64,000 nt of DNA from Cellulosimicrobium cellulans (GTDB lineage Bacteria > Actinomycetota > Actinomycetes > Actinomycetales > Cellulomonadaceae), in assembly GCF_016907755.1 (NCBI RefSeq), contig NZ_JAFBCN010000001.1, forward strand, positions 62,001 through 126,000. Reading direction: 5' to 3'. The notes beneath the pieces were generated by a model. It saw only the letters and a list, made by a program, of their open reading frames with translations. It was not told the origin of the DNA and did not search any database. The translations under genes were made by a program, and so were the position numbers. Shown here piece after piece: positions 40,716-49,970 of the stretch (positions are counted from its first letter, which is position 1; every line of letters starts with the position of its first letter).

Positions 40716-40730
40716 GGAACAGTTTCTTCC
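40716..40730. promoter_or_regulatory. Operator candidate between the epoxide hydrolase and WYL genes
   Basis: GGAACAGTTTCTTCC is an imperfect inverted repeat (GGAA/TTCC arms) in a locally AT-richer stretch, 53 nt before the WYL GTG and 64 nt before the hydrolase ATG. Confidence 0.35.
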
Positions 40731-40782
40731 GCTATTCTCGCTGGGTTCCGACGTTCTCCCGACGACCTCTCGGAGGGACCTG

Positions 40783-41733
40783 GTGGCCTCGACCTCGGCC
40801 CGCATGCTCGCCCTGCTCGGGCTGCTCCAGTCGCGTCCCGACTGGTCGGGCGCCGAGCTCGCCGCGCGCCTCGACGTCACCGACCGCACCGTCCGCAACG
40901 ACGTCGCGCGGCTGCGCGAGCTCGGCTACCCCGTCGACGCCGTGCGCGGGCCGGGTGGCCGGTACCGCCTGGGCGCGGGTGCGCGGCTGCCCCCGCTCCT
41001 GCTCGACGACGCCGAGGCCGTCGCGGTCGCCGTCGGGCTGCGGGCCGCGACCGGCACGGCGGGTTTCGAGGAGTCCGGGTCCTCCGCGCTCGCGAAGCTC
41101 GAGCAGGTCATGCCCGACCGGCTGCGCCGCCGCCTCGTCGCCCTGCGGTCCGCGAGCGCCGCCGGGCCGGCCAACACCGACTCGAACGTCGAGGACCCGG
41201 TCGTGGACCCGGACACGCTGACCGCCCTCGCCGACGCCGTGCGCGACCACCAAGGCCTGCGCTGCTTCTACCGCGACGAACCGCTCGAGCTCGAGCCGTA
41301 CCGCCTCGTCGCGTGGCAGCGCCGCTGGTTCCTCGTCGCCCGCGACCCGGCGACCGGCGCGTGGGCCCCGTTCCGCGTGGACTGGCTCGTCCTCCGGGTC
41401 CCGGGCGGGCGACGGTTCGCGCCGGTCGACTTCCCCGGGGACCTGACGGACTTCGTCGTGCGCGAGGTCGCGCGCACGGGATGGGCGGTCCACGCGCGGA
41501 TCGTCGTCGACGCGCCCGCCGACGAGGTGCTGCGGCGCATCAACCCGACGGTCGGCACGGTCGAACCGCTCGACGACGACCGCTGCGTCCTCGTCACGGG
41601 CGGCGACAGCGTCGAGGTCGTCGCGGTGTGGGTCGGCATGCTCGGCCTGGACTTCCACGTGACGGAGCCCAAAGCGCTCGTCGACCACGTGCACGCTCTC
41701 GCCGCCCGCTACGCCCGAGCGACCCCACCCTGA
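40783..41733 (+). CDS. HTH/WYL-domain transcriptional regulator
   Basis: 316 residues. N-terminal winged HTH at about 1-60 (MLALLGLLQSRPDWSGAELA; VTDRTVRNDVARLRELGYPV). WYL ligand-binding domain at about 150-225 (QGLRCFYRDEPLELEPYRLV; RRWFLVARDPATGAW), then a WCX-like C-terminal extension to residue 310. Of the usual YafY/PafBC-like architecture. The WYL core reads AWQRRWFLV. GTG 40783 has CGGAGGG 5-6 nt upstream. It probably regulates the divergent epoxide hydrolase gene. Confidence 0.88.
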   Translation: MASTSARMLALLGLLQSRPDWSGAELAARLDVTDRTVRNDVARLRELGYPVDAVRGPGGRYRLGAGARLPPLLLDDAEAVAVAVGLRAATGTAGFEESGSSALAKLEQVMPDRLRRRLVALRSASAAGPANTDSNVEDPVVDPDTLTALADAVRDHQGLRCFYRDEPLELEPYRLVAWQRRWFLVARDPATGAWAPFRVDWLVLRVPGGRRFAPVDFPGDLTDFVVREVARTGWAVHARIVVDAPADEVLRRINPTVGTVEPLDDDRCVLVTGGDSVEVVAVWVGMLGLDFHVTEPKALVDHVHALAARYARATPP

Positions 41734-41755
41734 CCGGGCCCTGCCTGGCCCGGTA

Positions 41756-41836
41756 GCCGAACACGACGTTGCTGTCGTTCTGGCTCTCGTTCCGGGACTG
41801 GGGTCGTGCTCGACCGGGAGCAGGGTCGTTCTCGGC
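41756..41836. repeat. Family A repeat, degenerate copy 4
   Basis: It begins GCCGAACACGACGTTGCTGT and continues CGTTCTGG, then loses exact symmetry. The far side ends GAGCAGGGTCGTTCTCGGC. It lies 22 nt after the WYL gene stop. Confidence 0.65.
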
Positions 41837-41902
41837 GCCGCCCCGGCGTGGGGTCCGACGGCGGCGCTCGCCGGTGTGGGCGGGCGCGCCTAGCGTGGCG
41901 GG

Positions 41903-42466
41903 ATGGACGTGGAGGTGCGCTCCGCCGTCGGGCGCTACGACGACTTCGCCACCGTGGTGGGCCCGCGGAAGGAGGGCGTGCGCGGCTGCTGGTGCATGTC
42001 CTACCGCGACAGCCGGGTCAGCGCGGAGGACCGCCCCGGGTTCATGGCCGACCTGTGCACGACCGACCCCGGGCCGGGCGTGCTCGCGTACGTCGACGGC
42101 GAGGTCGCGGGCTGGTGCTCCGTCGCGCCGCGCAGCACCTACCGCCGGTTGATGAACGCCCGGACCATCCCGTTCGTCGACGACCTCGACGCGTGGAGCG
42201 CGGTGTGCTTCGTCGTCCGGGCCGGGTACCGGCGCCTCGGGCTGATGCACCACCTGCTCGCCGGCGCGGTCGAGCACGCGGCCGCGCACGGCGCGCCGGC
42301 CGTCGAGGGCTATCCCGTGGACACGGGCGGCGAGCGCGTCGACGTGATCTCCGGGTACGTCGGCACGGTCGCGCTGTTCGAGCGGGCCGGGTTCGAGCGC
42401 GCCGCCCCGACCACCGGCGTGAGCGGCGGCGTGCCGCGCGTCGTCATGCGCCACGCGCTCGGCTGA
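41903..42466 (+). CDS. GNAT-family acetyltransferase
   Basis: 187 residues. Acetyl-CoA-binding motif A appears as VVRAGYRRLGLMHHLLAGAV (about residues 104-123), after the strand DLDAWSAVCFVV. The C-terminal part has GTVALFERAGFERAAP. The N-terminal WCMSYRDSR segment is typical of a GNAT subgroup with unknown substrates. TAGCGT lies 6 nt before ATG 41903, indicating a leaderless mRNA. Downstream (10 nt) the VapC-like gene converges on it. Confidence 0.8.
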   Translation: MDVEVRSAVGRYDDFATVVGPRKEGVRGCWCMSYRDSRVSAEDRPGFMADLCTTDPGPGVLAYVDGEVAGWCSVAPRSTYRRLMNARTIPFVDDLDAWSAVCFVVRAGYRRLGLMHHLLAGAVEHAAAHGAPAVEGYPVDTGGERVDVISGYVGTVALFERAGFERAAPTTGVSGGVPRVVMRHALG

Positions 42467-42476
42467 GCGCGCTCGG

Positions 42477-42905
42477 TCAGGACGGCCCGGTGCCCCACGG
42501 GTCGACGACGGCCGCACCGGTGCCGACGAAGTCGCGGACGTTGCGCGTCGCGAGCGTCGCGTCGTGCACACGACAGATCGCAGCGATCTGCGCGTCGGCC
42601 ATGCTCATCGGCCGCCCCGCTCGCTCGCGGAGCGCGAGGAGAGTGCCTCCGACGCGCGCTGCGTCGGCGTCGTACGCGAGCACCCGGCCCGAGAAGGTCG
42701 TGGTGACGTGCTCCTCGATGAGCGCGGCGAGACGGTCCCGGCGCCGCCCCTCGGGCAGCCGAGCCACGCCGTGGACGATCTCGCCGACCGTGACGGCCGT
42801 GATCCACAGCGCCTCCGGAGCCTGCGCGTCGAGCCAGCGGAGCACGCGCGCCTCGGGTACCGGGCGGATCACCTCGGACACCACGTTCGTGTCGAGGACG
42901 ATCAC
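42477..42905 (-). CDS. VapC/FitB-like PIN-domain toxin
   Basis: 142-residue PIN RNase of a type II toxin-antitoxin pair. Catalytic acidic residues: Asp in VLDTNVVSEVIRP (residue 5), Glu in TVGEIVHGVARLP, Asp in SMADAQIAAI and Asp in TRNVRDFVGTG. The FitB-like pattern (VSEVIRP, LWITAVTVGEI) is clear. GTG 42905 overlaps the antitoxin stop by 4 nt (GTGA), so translation is coupled. The expected substrate is RNA; the exact target is unknown. Confidence 0.88.
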   Translation of the reverse strand: MIVLDTNVVSEVIRPVPEARVLRWLDAQAPEALWITAVTVGEIVHGVARLPEGRRRDRLAALIEEHVTTTFSGRVLAYDADAARVGGTLLALRERAGRPMSMADAQIAAICRVHDATLATRNVRDFVGTGAAVVDPWGTGPS

Positions 42906-43189
42906 GCGTCTGCGACCTCGCGGTCCGGCCCGCCCGGCTCGTCGGAGAACTCGACGGCGCGCCCGTGCTCCGAGCGCGGGGGCAGGTCGAGCTCGACCGT
43001 CAGCCCGGCGTCGGCGAACGAGCTGTGGATGAACGTGCCGAGCCCACGTTCCAACCCGCTCGGTGCCGTCACCGCAGACGTGAGGATCGCGCGGATCTCC
43101 GCCTCCATCGACCGTCCGTGCTCTGCGGCCCGCGCACGCAGCCGTTCGCGCACGTCGTCGTCGAGCCCTCGGATCGTCAGCGTCGCCAT
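42902..43189 (-). CDS. FitA/VapB-like ribbon-helix-helix antitoxin
   Basis: 95 residues. The N-terminal RHH DNA-binding domain (MATLTIRGLDDDVRERLRAR, then AAEHGRSMEAEIRAIL) is the FitA/Arc-type signature. The C-terminal half (after residue 50) should wrap the toxin. ATG 43189 has GGAGGT upstream; an in-frame start at 43252 is unlikely. It precedes and overlaps the toxin gene, and the antitoxin-toxin complex is expected to autoregulate. Confidence 0.88.
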   Translation of the reverse strand: MATLTIRGLDDDVRERLRARAAEHGRSMEAEIRAILTSAVTAPSGLERGLGTFIHSSFADAGLTVELDLPPRSEHGRAVEFSDEPGGPDREVADA

Positions 43190-43296
43190 CTCGACCACCT
43201 CCGAGGACAACGCTAGCAAAATGACAGCATCGTCCGCCAGGGTCGACCCCACCCTGGGCGCAATGAAGTTGCGGCGGGTTGAGAGAATGGACCGTC

Positions 43297-46200
43297 GTGA
43301 GTACCGAGCCCGCAGCGAACCAGCCTGACGCGCGCCCTGCCCAGCAGGGCGGCGCCGCCGAGGGCACCCCGCGCGAGGGTCGTCGGCGCCGCGGGAACCG
43401 CCGCGGCCGCGGGCGGGGTGACCGCCCGACGTCGGGCACCTCGACGACCACGGAACCGACGCGGCGCGGGCGGGGCGAGCGGACGCCGTCGGGCCCGCGG
43501 CAGGTGAGCCGCGCGCAGCTCGAGCGGGCCGCGCAGGCGCGCGAGTCCGTGACGGTCCCGCCCATCACGTACCCGGAGCAGCTCCCCGTCAGCGCCCGAC
43601 GCGCGGACATCGCCGCCGCGATCCGCGACCACCAGGTCGTCATCGTCGCGGGCGAGACGGGGTCCGGGAAGACGACGCAGCTCCCCAAGATCGCGCTCGA
43701 GCTCGGCCGTGGCCGCAAGGGTCAGGTCGGGCACACCCAGCCCCGCCGCATCGCCGCGCGCACGGTCGCGGAGCGCATCGCGGAGGAGCTCGGCACGGAG
43801 CTGGGCGGCGTCGTCGGCTACCAGGTGCGGTTCACCGACACCTCCAGCGAGGACACCCTCGTCAAGGTCATGACCGACGGCATCCTGCTCGCGCAGATCC
43901 AGCGCGACCCGGAGCTGCTCGCCTACGACACGATCATCGTCGACGAGGCGCACGAGCGGTCCCTCAACATCGACTTCCTGCTCGGCTACCTCGCGCGCCT
44001 GCTGCCGCGCCGCCCCGACCTCAAGCTGATCATCACGTCGGCCACGATCGACTCCGAGCGGTTCGCGCAGCACTTCTCCCCCGCGCACCTCGCCCAGCTC
44101 GGCGGCGCGCCGGACTACGTGGTCGACGCGCTGCCCGACGCCGCGCCCGTCGTCGAGGTGTCCGGCCGCACCTACCCGGTGGAGATCCGGTACCGGCCGC
44201 TGTCCCCCGACGTCGACCCCGGCGCCTCCACCGGCACCGGCACGAAGGCGAAGGGTCGCGCGGGCGCCGAGGAGAAGGACCTCGTGACCGGCATCGTCGA
44301 CGCGTGCGACGAGCTCATGCGCGAGGGGCACGGCGACATCCTCGTGTTCCTCTCCGGCGAGCGCGAGATCCACGACGCCGCCGACGCGCTCACCGGTCAC
44401 CTCAAGGACCGCGTGACCGACCCGAAGCACCCGCAGCGCGTCGAGATCCTGCCGCTGTACGCGCGGCTGTCGTCGGCCGAGCAGCACCGCGTGTTCCAGG
44501 CGCACTCCTCGCGGCGCATCGTGCTCGCGACGAACGTCGCCGAGACGTCGCTCACCGTGCCGGGGATCCACTACGTCGTCGATCCGGGCACGGCCCGCAT
44601 CTCGCGCTACTCCAAGGCGACGAAGGTCCAGCGCCTGCCCATCGAGCCCGTCTCGCAGGCGAGCGCGAACCAGCGCTCCGGCCGGTCCGGGCGCGTCGCC
44701 GACGGCATCGCGGTGCGCCTCTACTCCGAGGACGACTTCCTCTCCCGGCCCGAGTTCACCGAGCCCGAGATCCTGCGCACGTCCCTCGCGTCCGTGCTGC
44801 TCCAGATGATCTCCGTCGGCGTCGTCGAGACCCCCGACGAGGTCGCGCGCTTCCCGTTCGTCGAACCCCCGGACACGCGCGCCGTGCGCGACGGCGTGCA
44901 GCTCCTCACCGAGCTCGGCGCCCTCGCCACGTCCGACGGCGTCGCGCGCCTCACCGAGGTCGGGCGGGTGCTCGCGCAGCTCCCCATGGACCCGCGCCTC
45001 GCCCGCATGATCTGGGAGGGCTCGAGGCTCGGCGTCGCGCGCGAGGTCGCGATCATCGCCGCCGTCATGTCGATCCAGGACCCGCGGGAGCGCCCCGCCG
45101 AGGTCCGCGCGCAGGCCGACCAGGCGCACGCGCGCTTCACCGACCCGCACTCCGACTTCCTCACGTACCTCAACGTCTGGGAGTACGTCCGCGAGCAGCA
45201 GCACGAGCTCTCGTCGTCGGCGTTCCGCCGCCTGTGCAAGGCCGAGTACCTCAACTTCCTGCGCATCCGCGAGTGGCAGGACGTCGTCGCCCAGCTCCGC
45301 GAGATGTCCAAGCCCCTCGGTATCGACATGTCGTACAAGCCGCGCGCACGCGGTGCGGCCGGTAGCCCGAGCACCTCGGGGGCAGCCGCCGCGGACCCGA
45401 CCACCGCTCCCGACGCAACCCCCGACAGCCAGGCCTACAAGCGCGCCTGGGACGGCGACACGATCCACAAGGCGCTCTTGTCCGGCCTGCTGTCGCAGAT
45501 CGGGATGCAGGACACGGGCGACGTGAAGGCGTCGTCGGTCGCGCACCTCAAGGGCGAGGCGCGTGCCAAGGCGCTGCGGCGCGCGCAGAAGCAGGCGCGC
45601 AACGAGTACACCGGCGCGCGCGGCGCGCGGTTCGCGATCTTCCCCGGGTCGCCGCTGAGCAAGAAGCCGCCGGCGTGGATCATGGCGGGCGAGCTCGTCG
45701 AGACGTCGCGGCTGTGGGCGCGCGACGTCGCCCGGATCCAGCCCGAGTGGGCCGAGGACCTCGCGGGCGACCTCGCGCGGCGCACGTACTCCGAGCCGCA
45801 CTGGTCGACCAAGCGCGGCGCGGCGATCGCGACCGAGAAGGTGCTGCTGTACGGCGTGCCGATCGTCGCGGACCGCAAGGTCCTCTACGCCAAGGTCGAC
45901 CCCGAGGCCGCGCGCGAGATGTTCGTGCGGCACGCGCTCGTGCAGGGCGAGTGGACGACCCACCACCGGTTCTTCCACGACAACCGGAAGCTCCTCGCCG
46001 AGGCCGAGGAGCTCGAGGCGCGCTCGCGCCAGCGCGGGCTCGTCGTCGACGACGACGTGCTGTTCGACTTCTACGACGAGCGCGTCCCGGACGACGTGGT
46101 GTCCGCCGCGCACTTCGACCGCTGGTGGAAGACGGCGCAGCGCCGCGACCCCGACCTGCTCACCTTCACGCTCGAACAGCTCGTGCCCGACGCCGAGCAG

Positions 46201-48060
46201 ATCGACACGTCGCAGTTCCCCGAGACCTGGCCGCAGGGCGAGCTCACCCTCCCGCTCACCTACCAGTTCCAGCCCGGGACCGACGCCGACGGCGTCACCG
46301 TGCACGTCCCGATCTCCGTCCTCAACCGCGTCGTGCCCGACGGGTTCGACTGGATGGTGCCGGGCCTGCTCGACGAGCTCGCCACGGCGACGATCCGCTC
46401 GCTGCCCAAGCCGGTCCGCGTCCAGCTCGTGCCGGCGCCGGACGTCGCGCGCGACGTCGTCGCCTGGCTCCGCGCGCACACCCCCGCCTGGGAGGACATG
46501 GCCCGCGCGGGCGACATGGCCGAGCCGTTCCACGTGGCGTTCACGCGCGGCGTCCGGGCGCTGCGCGACGTCGTCATCCCTGACGACGCGTGGGGCCCCG
46601 AGCAGGAGGCGCGCCTCCCCGCGCACCTGCGCATGACGTTCCGCGTCGAGGACCCGCGCGACCGCGGCGGGTCCGTCGTCCTCGACGAGTCGAAGGACCT
46701 GCTCGCCCTCCAGCGCCGACTCGCCGCCCAGAACCAGGCGGCGGTCCGCGCCGCGGTGAAGGGCGCGGTGGGCGCGGCGTTGCGCGAGGCGGGATCTCGG
46801 GCGGGGACGGGCGCCGCGGGTGCGGGGCCGGGTCCGGCGGCGGAGGGGGCGTCGGTGCTCGGGCTACCATCCGCGCCGCTCGTTCCTCACGGCGCTCCCG
46901 CCAGTCCCACCACGCCCTTCGCATCCGACGCCCCCTCCCCCGCCTCCGCGTCCGGCTCACCTTCCCGCAACGGACAAGCCGCAGTGCGCGACGGCGCGGG
47001 TCCGGCCGTGGCGACCGGCTCGCCCGGGCGAGCCGACGTGCGGGCCGATCTGGCGTCGTCGGACCTCGACGAGGCGACGACGCGACGGGCAGCCGCCGCG
47101 GACGCGACCACGGCCGCCCTGGTGACCGAACGCGCGAACCTGACCACCTGGCCCGACGACCTGAGCGACGGCCGACTCCCGGCGACGGTGTCGACAGACC
47201 TCGGGAGTGGGGTCGTGGTGCGGGGGTACCCCGCGGTCGTCGAGGAGCAGGACGCGAAGGGGAAGCCGGTCGTCGCGCTGCGCGTGCTCGCCGACGCGAA
47301 CGCGCAGGCGCGCGAGCACGCGCGCGGCGTGCGGCGTCTGCTGCTGTCCGAGACGGCGCTGCAGACCGGGCGCATCACCAGTCGGTGGAACGGGACGCAG
47401 TCGCTCACGATGGCGGCCAGCCCGTACCGGAACACGGACGCGCTGGTCGCGGACCTGCAGCTCGCCGCGGTGATCGCGCTGACGAGCGGCGGTAGCGGGC
47501 AGTACGGAGCGCAGCCGGACGCGACGACGATCCGCGACGCGGAGGCCTACGCGGCCGCGAGGGCGTTCGTGCGGGCGCACCTGGAGGAGCAGGTGCACCA
47601 GGTGGTCGGGCACGTCGTGGCGGCGCTGACGGCGTCGCGCAACCTCGACGCGGAGATCCGCGCGTCGAACAGCCTCGCGCTGCTCAACACGCTCACCGAC
47701 CTGCGCGACCAGGCCGCGGGCCTGATCCACGACGGGTTCGTCTCCCAGACCCCGCCCCGCCGGCTGCCGCACCTCACGCGCTACCTGCGCGCGGCGTCGT
47801 ACCGGCTGGAGAAGGCGCAGTCGAACCCGAACCGCGACGCCGAGCTCGCGTGGCGCGTGCACGACGTCGAGGAGGCGTACCAGCGCGCCCGCGCCGCCTA
47901 CGCACAGGGCCCGGCCGACCCGGTCCGCGCGGCGGACCTGGCCGAGGTCCGGTGGCTGGTCGAGGAGCTGCGCGTGTCGCTGTTCGCGCAGCAGCTCGGC
48001 ACGGACGGCCCGGTGAGCGAGAAGCGCATCCGCAAGCTCCTCACGCCCGACGGCTGGTGA
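43297..48060 (+). CDS. hrpA: ATP-dependent RNA helicase HrpA
   Basis: 1587-residue DEAH-box helicase. A basic Arg/Gly-rich N-terminus (residues 1-75) precedes Walker A GETGSGKTT (about 118-126), DEAH in IIVDEAHERS (about 215), TSATID, and motif VI NQRSGRSGRV. The HA2/OB regions and the long C-terminal DUF3418 part typical of HrpA follow. It is about 280 residues longer than enterobacterial HrpA. The extra length lies partly in an Ala/Thr/Ser insert near residues 685-705 and an Ala/Gly/Pro/Ser linker near 1165-1260. GAGAAT lies 8 nt before GTG 43297 (probably leaderless). Role: RNA remodelling, in known bacteria including rescue of collided ribosomes. Confidence 0.93.
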   Translation: MSTEPAANQPDARPAQQGGAAEGTPREGRRRRGNRRGRGRGDRPTSGTSTTTEPTRRGRGERTPSGPRQVSRAQLERAAQARESVTVPPITYPEQLPVSARRADIAAAIRDHQVVIVAGETGSGKTTQLPKIALELGRGRKGQVGHTQPRRIAARTVAERIAEELGTELGGVVGYQVRFTDTSSEDTLVKVMTDGILLAQIQRDPELLAYDTIIVDEAHERSLNIDFLLGYLARLLPRRPDLKLIITSATIDSERFAQHFSPAHLAQLGGAPDYVVDALPDAAPVVEVSGRTYPVEIRYRPLSPDVDPGASTGTGTKAKGRAGAEEKDLVTGIVDACDELMREGHGDILVFLSGEREIHDAADALTGHLKDRVTDPKHPQRVEILPLYARLSSAEQHRVFQAHSSRRIVLATNVAETSLTVPGIHYVVDPGTARISRYSKATKVQRLPIEPVSQASANQRSGRSGRVADGIAVRLYSEDDFLSRPEFTEPEILRTSLASVLLQMISVGVVETPDEVARFPFVEPPDTRAVRDGVQLLTELGALATSDGVARLTEVGRVLAQLPMDPRLARMIWEGSRLGVAREVAIIAAVMSIQDPRERPAEVRAQADQAHARFTDPHSDFLTYLNVWEYVREQQHELSSSAFRRLCKAEYLNFLRIREWQDVVAQLREMSKPLGIDMSYKPRARGAAGSPSTSGAAAADPTTAPDATPDSQAYKRAWDGDTIHKALLSGLLSQIGMQDTGDVKASSVAHLKGEARAKALRRAQKQARNEYTGARGARFAIFPGSPLSKKPPAWIMAGELVETSRLWARDVARIQPEWAEDLAGDLARRTYSEPHWSTKRGAAIATEKVLLYGVPIVADRKVLYAKVDPEAAREMFVRHALVQGEWTTHHRFFHDNRKLLAEAEELEARSRQRGLVVDDDVLFDFYDERVPDDVVSAAHFDRWWKTAQRRDPDLLTFTLEQLVPDAEQIDTSQFPETWPQGELTLPLTYQFQPGTDADGVTVHVPISVLNRVVPDGFDWMVPGLLDELATATIRSLPKPVRVQLVPAPDVARDVVAWLRAHTPAWEDMARAGDMAEPFHVAFTRGVRALRDVVIPDDAWGPEQEARLPAHLRMTFRVEDPRDRGGSVVLDESKDLLALQRRLAAQNQAAVRAAVKGAVGAALREAGSRAGTGAAGAGPGPAAEGASVLGLPSAPLVPHGAPASPTTPFASDAPSPASASGSPSRNGQAAVRDGAGPAVATGSPGRADVRADLASSDLDEATTRRAAAADATTAALVTERANLTTWPDDLSDGRLPATVSTDLGSGVVVRGYPAVVEEQDAKGKPVVALRVLADANAQAREHARGVRRLLLSETALQTGRITSRWNGTQSLTMAASPYRNTDALVADLQLAAVIALTSGGSGQYGAQPDATTIRDAEAYAAARAFVRAHLEEQVHQVVGHVVAALTASRNLDAEIRASNSLALLNTLTDLRDQAAGLIHDGFVSQTPPRRLPHLTRYLRAASYRLEKAQSNPNRDAELAWRVHDVEEAYQRARAAYAQGPADPVRAADLAEVRWLVEELRVSLFAQQLGTDGPVSEKRIRKLLTPDGW

Positions 48061-48063
48061 CAC

Positions 48064-48099
48064 GAGGCGGCGCACGGCGCGGGCGCCGCCCGCCGCCTC
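48064..48099. terminator. Bidirectional hairpin between hrpA and the GH114 gene
   Basis: GAGGCGGCG (48064-48072) and CGCCGCCTC (48091-48099) are exact complements, 3 nt after the hrpA stop and just past the GH114 stop. Confidence 0.65.
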
Positions 48100-48103
48100 G
48101 CGG

Positions 48104-49039
48104 TCAGCAGGTCTCGAACACGTACGAGTACGGCTCGCCCGTCTCCTCGACGGGGTCGAACCCGCTCACGTCCGTGTCGGGCGTGACGAGGTAGAGGTCG
48201 CGCAGCACGGTGAGCGGTGCGCGGTCGGGCAGGGCGCACGCGTCGGCGAACGTCAGCCCCTCGCCCGCGAGCGGGCCGGGGTACTCGACCTGCAGCACGT
48301 GGTCGCCGTACACGTCGGTGTACGCGGCGCACTCGTCCCAGACGGCGCACTCCTCGGTCACGGCGAAGTCGAAGCCGAGGTCGTCGTGCGCGACCTGCGT
48401 GATCTCCGCGGCGTTCTTCTGCGCGATGGCGAGCCCGGCGTCGTGCGCGAGGTCGACGTACGCCGTGGCGAGCGCGTGCGCGCCGGCCTCGTCGATCTCG
48501 GCGAACCGGGTCCAGGTGTCGAGGTTGTCGATCTCGACCGCGTCGAACCCGTCGTCCGCGCAGCCGGTGACCACCGGACCGAGGACGTCGAGGATCCCGT
48601 CGCGCTGCGCGGCGGTCGAGGGGTCGAGCACGAACTCGTCCGGCCAGTCGGGGTCGATCACGAGCTCCCCACCTGCGTCGTGCAGCAGCAGGTCCTCGTG
48701 GGCGAGCCACAGGTCGGCGTCGTCGGGCTGCGTCTGGAAGCCGTTCACGTAGCAGACGTTGTACGCACCGGAGAGCGGCGTCGCCGTCGCGTCGCGCACC
48801 ACGACGTCGGGGGTCACCGGACCGGAACCGGCGTCGACCTCGTCGTACGCGCCGCCGAGCTGGTAGTCGAGGACCCCGCTCGTGGGCGGCAGCTCGACCA
48901 CCGCCGCCGTCGTCGCGTCGGTCGTGGTCGTGCGTGCCGTGTCCGGGACGGGGCTCGTGCCGCCGACGGCGGGGCCGCCCGCGCACGCGGTCAGCACCAG
49001 CGCCGAGCCGAGTGCCAGGCCGGTCGTCGTTCGTCTCAT
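48104..49039 (-). CDS. GH114-family lipoprotein (endo-alpha-1,4-polygalactosaminidase-like)
   Basis: 311 residues with a lipoprotein signal (lipobox LTAC, Cys19) and a Thr-rich tether (about 28-48), so surface-anchored. The TIM-barrel GH114 domain (about 55-311) shows GVLDYQLGGAY, NVCYVNGFQT, LVIDPDWPDEFVLDPS, GFDAVEIDNLDTW, AIAQKNAAEI and DFAVTEECAVWDECAAY, then QVEYPGP. The Asp/Glu in EIDNLD and TEEC match the expected acidic catalytic pair. The family cleaves alpha-1,4-linked galactosamine polymers (fungal galactosaminogalactan, Pel-like polymers). A good ribosome-binding site (GAGAGGAA) precedes ATG 49039. It lies downstream of the GH4 and aldolase genes, same strand. Confidence 0.82.
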   Translation of the reverse strand: MRRTTTGLALGSALVLTACAGGPAVGGTSPVPDTARTTTTDATTAAVVELPPTSGVLDYQLGGAYDEVDAGSGPVTPDVVVRDATATPLSGAYNVCYVNGFQTQPDDADLWLAHEDLLLHDAGGELVIDPDWPDEFVLDPSTAAQRDGILDVLGPVVTGCADDGFDAVEIDNLDTWTRFAEIDEAGAHALATAYVDLAHDAGLAIAQKNAAEITQVAHDDLGFDFAVTEECAVWDECAAYTDVYGDHVLQVEYPGPLAGEGLTFADACALPDRAPLTVLRDLYLVTPDTDVSGFDPVEETGEPYSYVFETC

Positions 49040-49121
49040 GTGCTCGTTCCTCTCGTCGTGACGCGCTGCCCGCGCGCCATGGTGGGGGTGCCGATCAGGA
49101 GATGCAGGACGGTCCGAGGTG

Positions 49122-49970
49122 TCAGGCGAACACCTGCGTGCAGAGCCGGTCGACGGCGTCGCGCACGGCCCCCCGCGCCGGGGCGAGGTACTTGCGGGGG
49201 TCGGTGACGGCGTCGTGCGCGTCGAGGAAGTCTCGCACCTGACGCGTGTAGCCGACGTTGAGCGCGGTCCCGACGTTGATCTTGCGGATCCCGCGCGCGA
49301 CGGCGTCGCGCAGCATCGGGGCAGGGACACCGGACGACCCGTGCAGCACGAGCGGGACGGGGACCTCGGCGGCGATCCGCTCGACGAGGTCGAGGTCGAG
49401 GTCCGCGGTCGCGCTCGTCATCGCGTGCGAGCTGCCGACGGCGACGGCGAGCCCGTCGACGCCGGTCGCCGCGACGAACGACACGGCCTCGTGGGGGTCG
49501 GTGCGCACGCCGGGTGCGTGCGCACCGTCCTTGCCGCCGATCTCGCCGAGCTCGGCCTCGACCCACAGCGTGGTGTCGTGCGCGGACCGGGTGAGGTCGC
49601 GGGTCGTGGCGACGTTGTCCGCGTAGTCGAGGTGGGCAGCGTCGACCATGATCGACGTGATCCCGAGTCGCCACGCCTGGTCGACGACCTGACGCGCGAG
49701 GTCGACGTCCTGGACGTGGTCGAGGTGCAGCGAGACGGGGACGCGTGCCGCGACGGCGATCTCGCGACAGGCCGCGACCAGGGCCGTCATGCGGCCCTCG
49801 TGGTAGCGGACGGCGTTCTCGCTGATCTGCAGGATGCCGGGAGCCCCGGCGTCCTCGAGGCCGGCGACGATGCCCTCGGCGTGCTCGAGCGTGATGACGT
49901 TGAACGCGAGCACGGCGCCGCCGTCGCGCGCCGCCGCAGCGACGAGGTTCCCCGTCGCGGCCAGGGTCAC
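49122..49970 (-). CDS. Class II ketose-bisphosphate aldolase (tagatose/fructose-1,6-bisphosphate type)
   Basis: 282-residue zinc aldolase of the GatY/KbaY/FbaA fold. Motifs: PVSLHLDHVQDVD (zinc-ligand His, general region 80-92), WVEAELGEIGG, TDPHEAVSFVAATGVDGLAVAVGSSHA (substrate-loop and ligand His), VLHGSSGVP and RKINVGTAL. The SLHLDH/ELGEIGG/TGVDGLA pattern is nearest to tagatose-bisphosphate aldolases. Expected products are dihydroxyacetone phosphate and glyceraldehyde 3-phosphate. GTG 49970 overlaps the GH4 stop by 4 nt, so translation is coupled. Confidence 0.87.
   Translation of the reverse strand: MTLAATGNLVAAAARDGGAVLAFNVITLEHAEGIVAGLEDAGAPGILQISENAVRYHEGRMTALVAACREIAVAARVPVSLHLDHVQDVDLARQVVDQAWRLGITSIMVDAAHLDYADNVATTRDLTRSAHDTTLWVEAELGEIGGKDGAHAPGVRTDPHEAVSFVAATGVDGLAVAVGSSHAMTSATADLDLDLVERIAAEVPVPLVLHGSSGVPAPMLRDAVARGIRKINVGTALNVGYTRQVRDFLDAHDAVTDPRKYLAPARGAVRDAVDRLCTQVFA

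Noticed and set aside
42477-43189. Reading the VapC/VapB pair as a single fused gene or pseudogene
   Set aside because: The two frames overlap by exactly GTGA with intact RHH and PIN motifs, the normal toxin-antitoxin layout.
43213-46626. 1137-residue open frame opposite hrpA
   Set aside because: Mirror frame of a high-GC gene: Arg/Gly/Val-rich, no motifs, while the plus strand encodes unmistakable HrpA.
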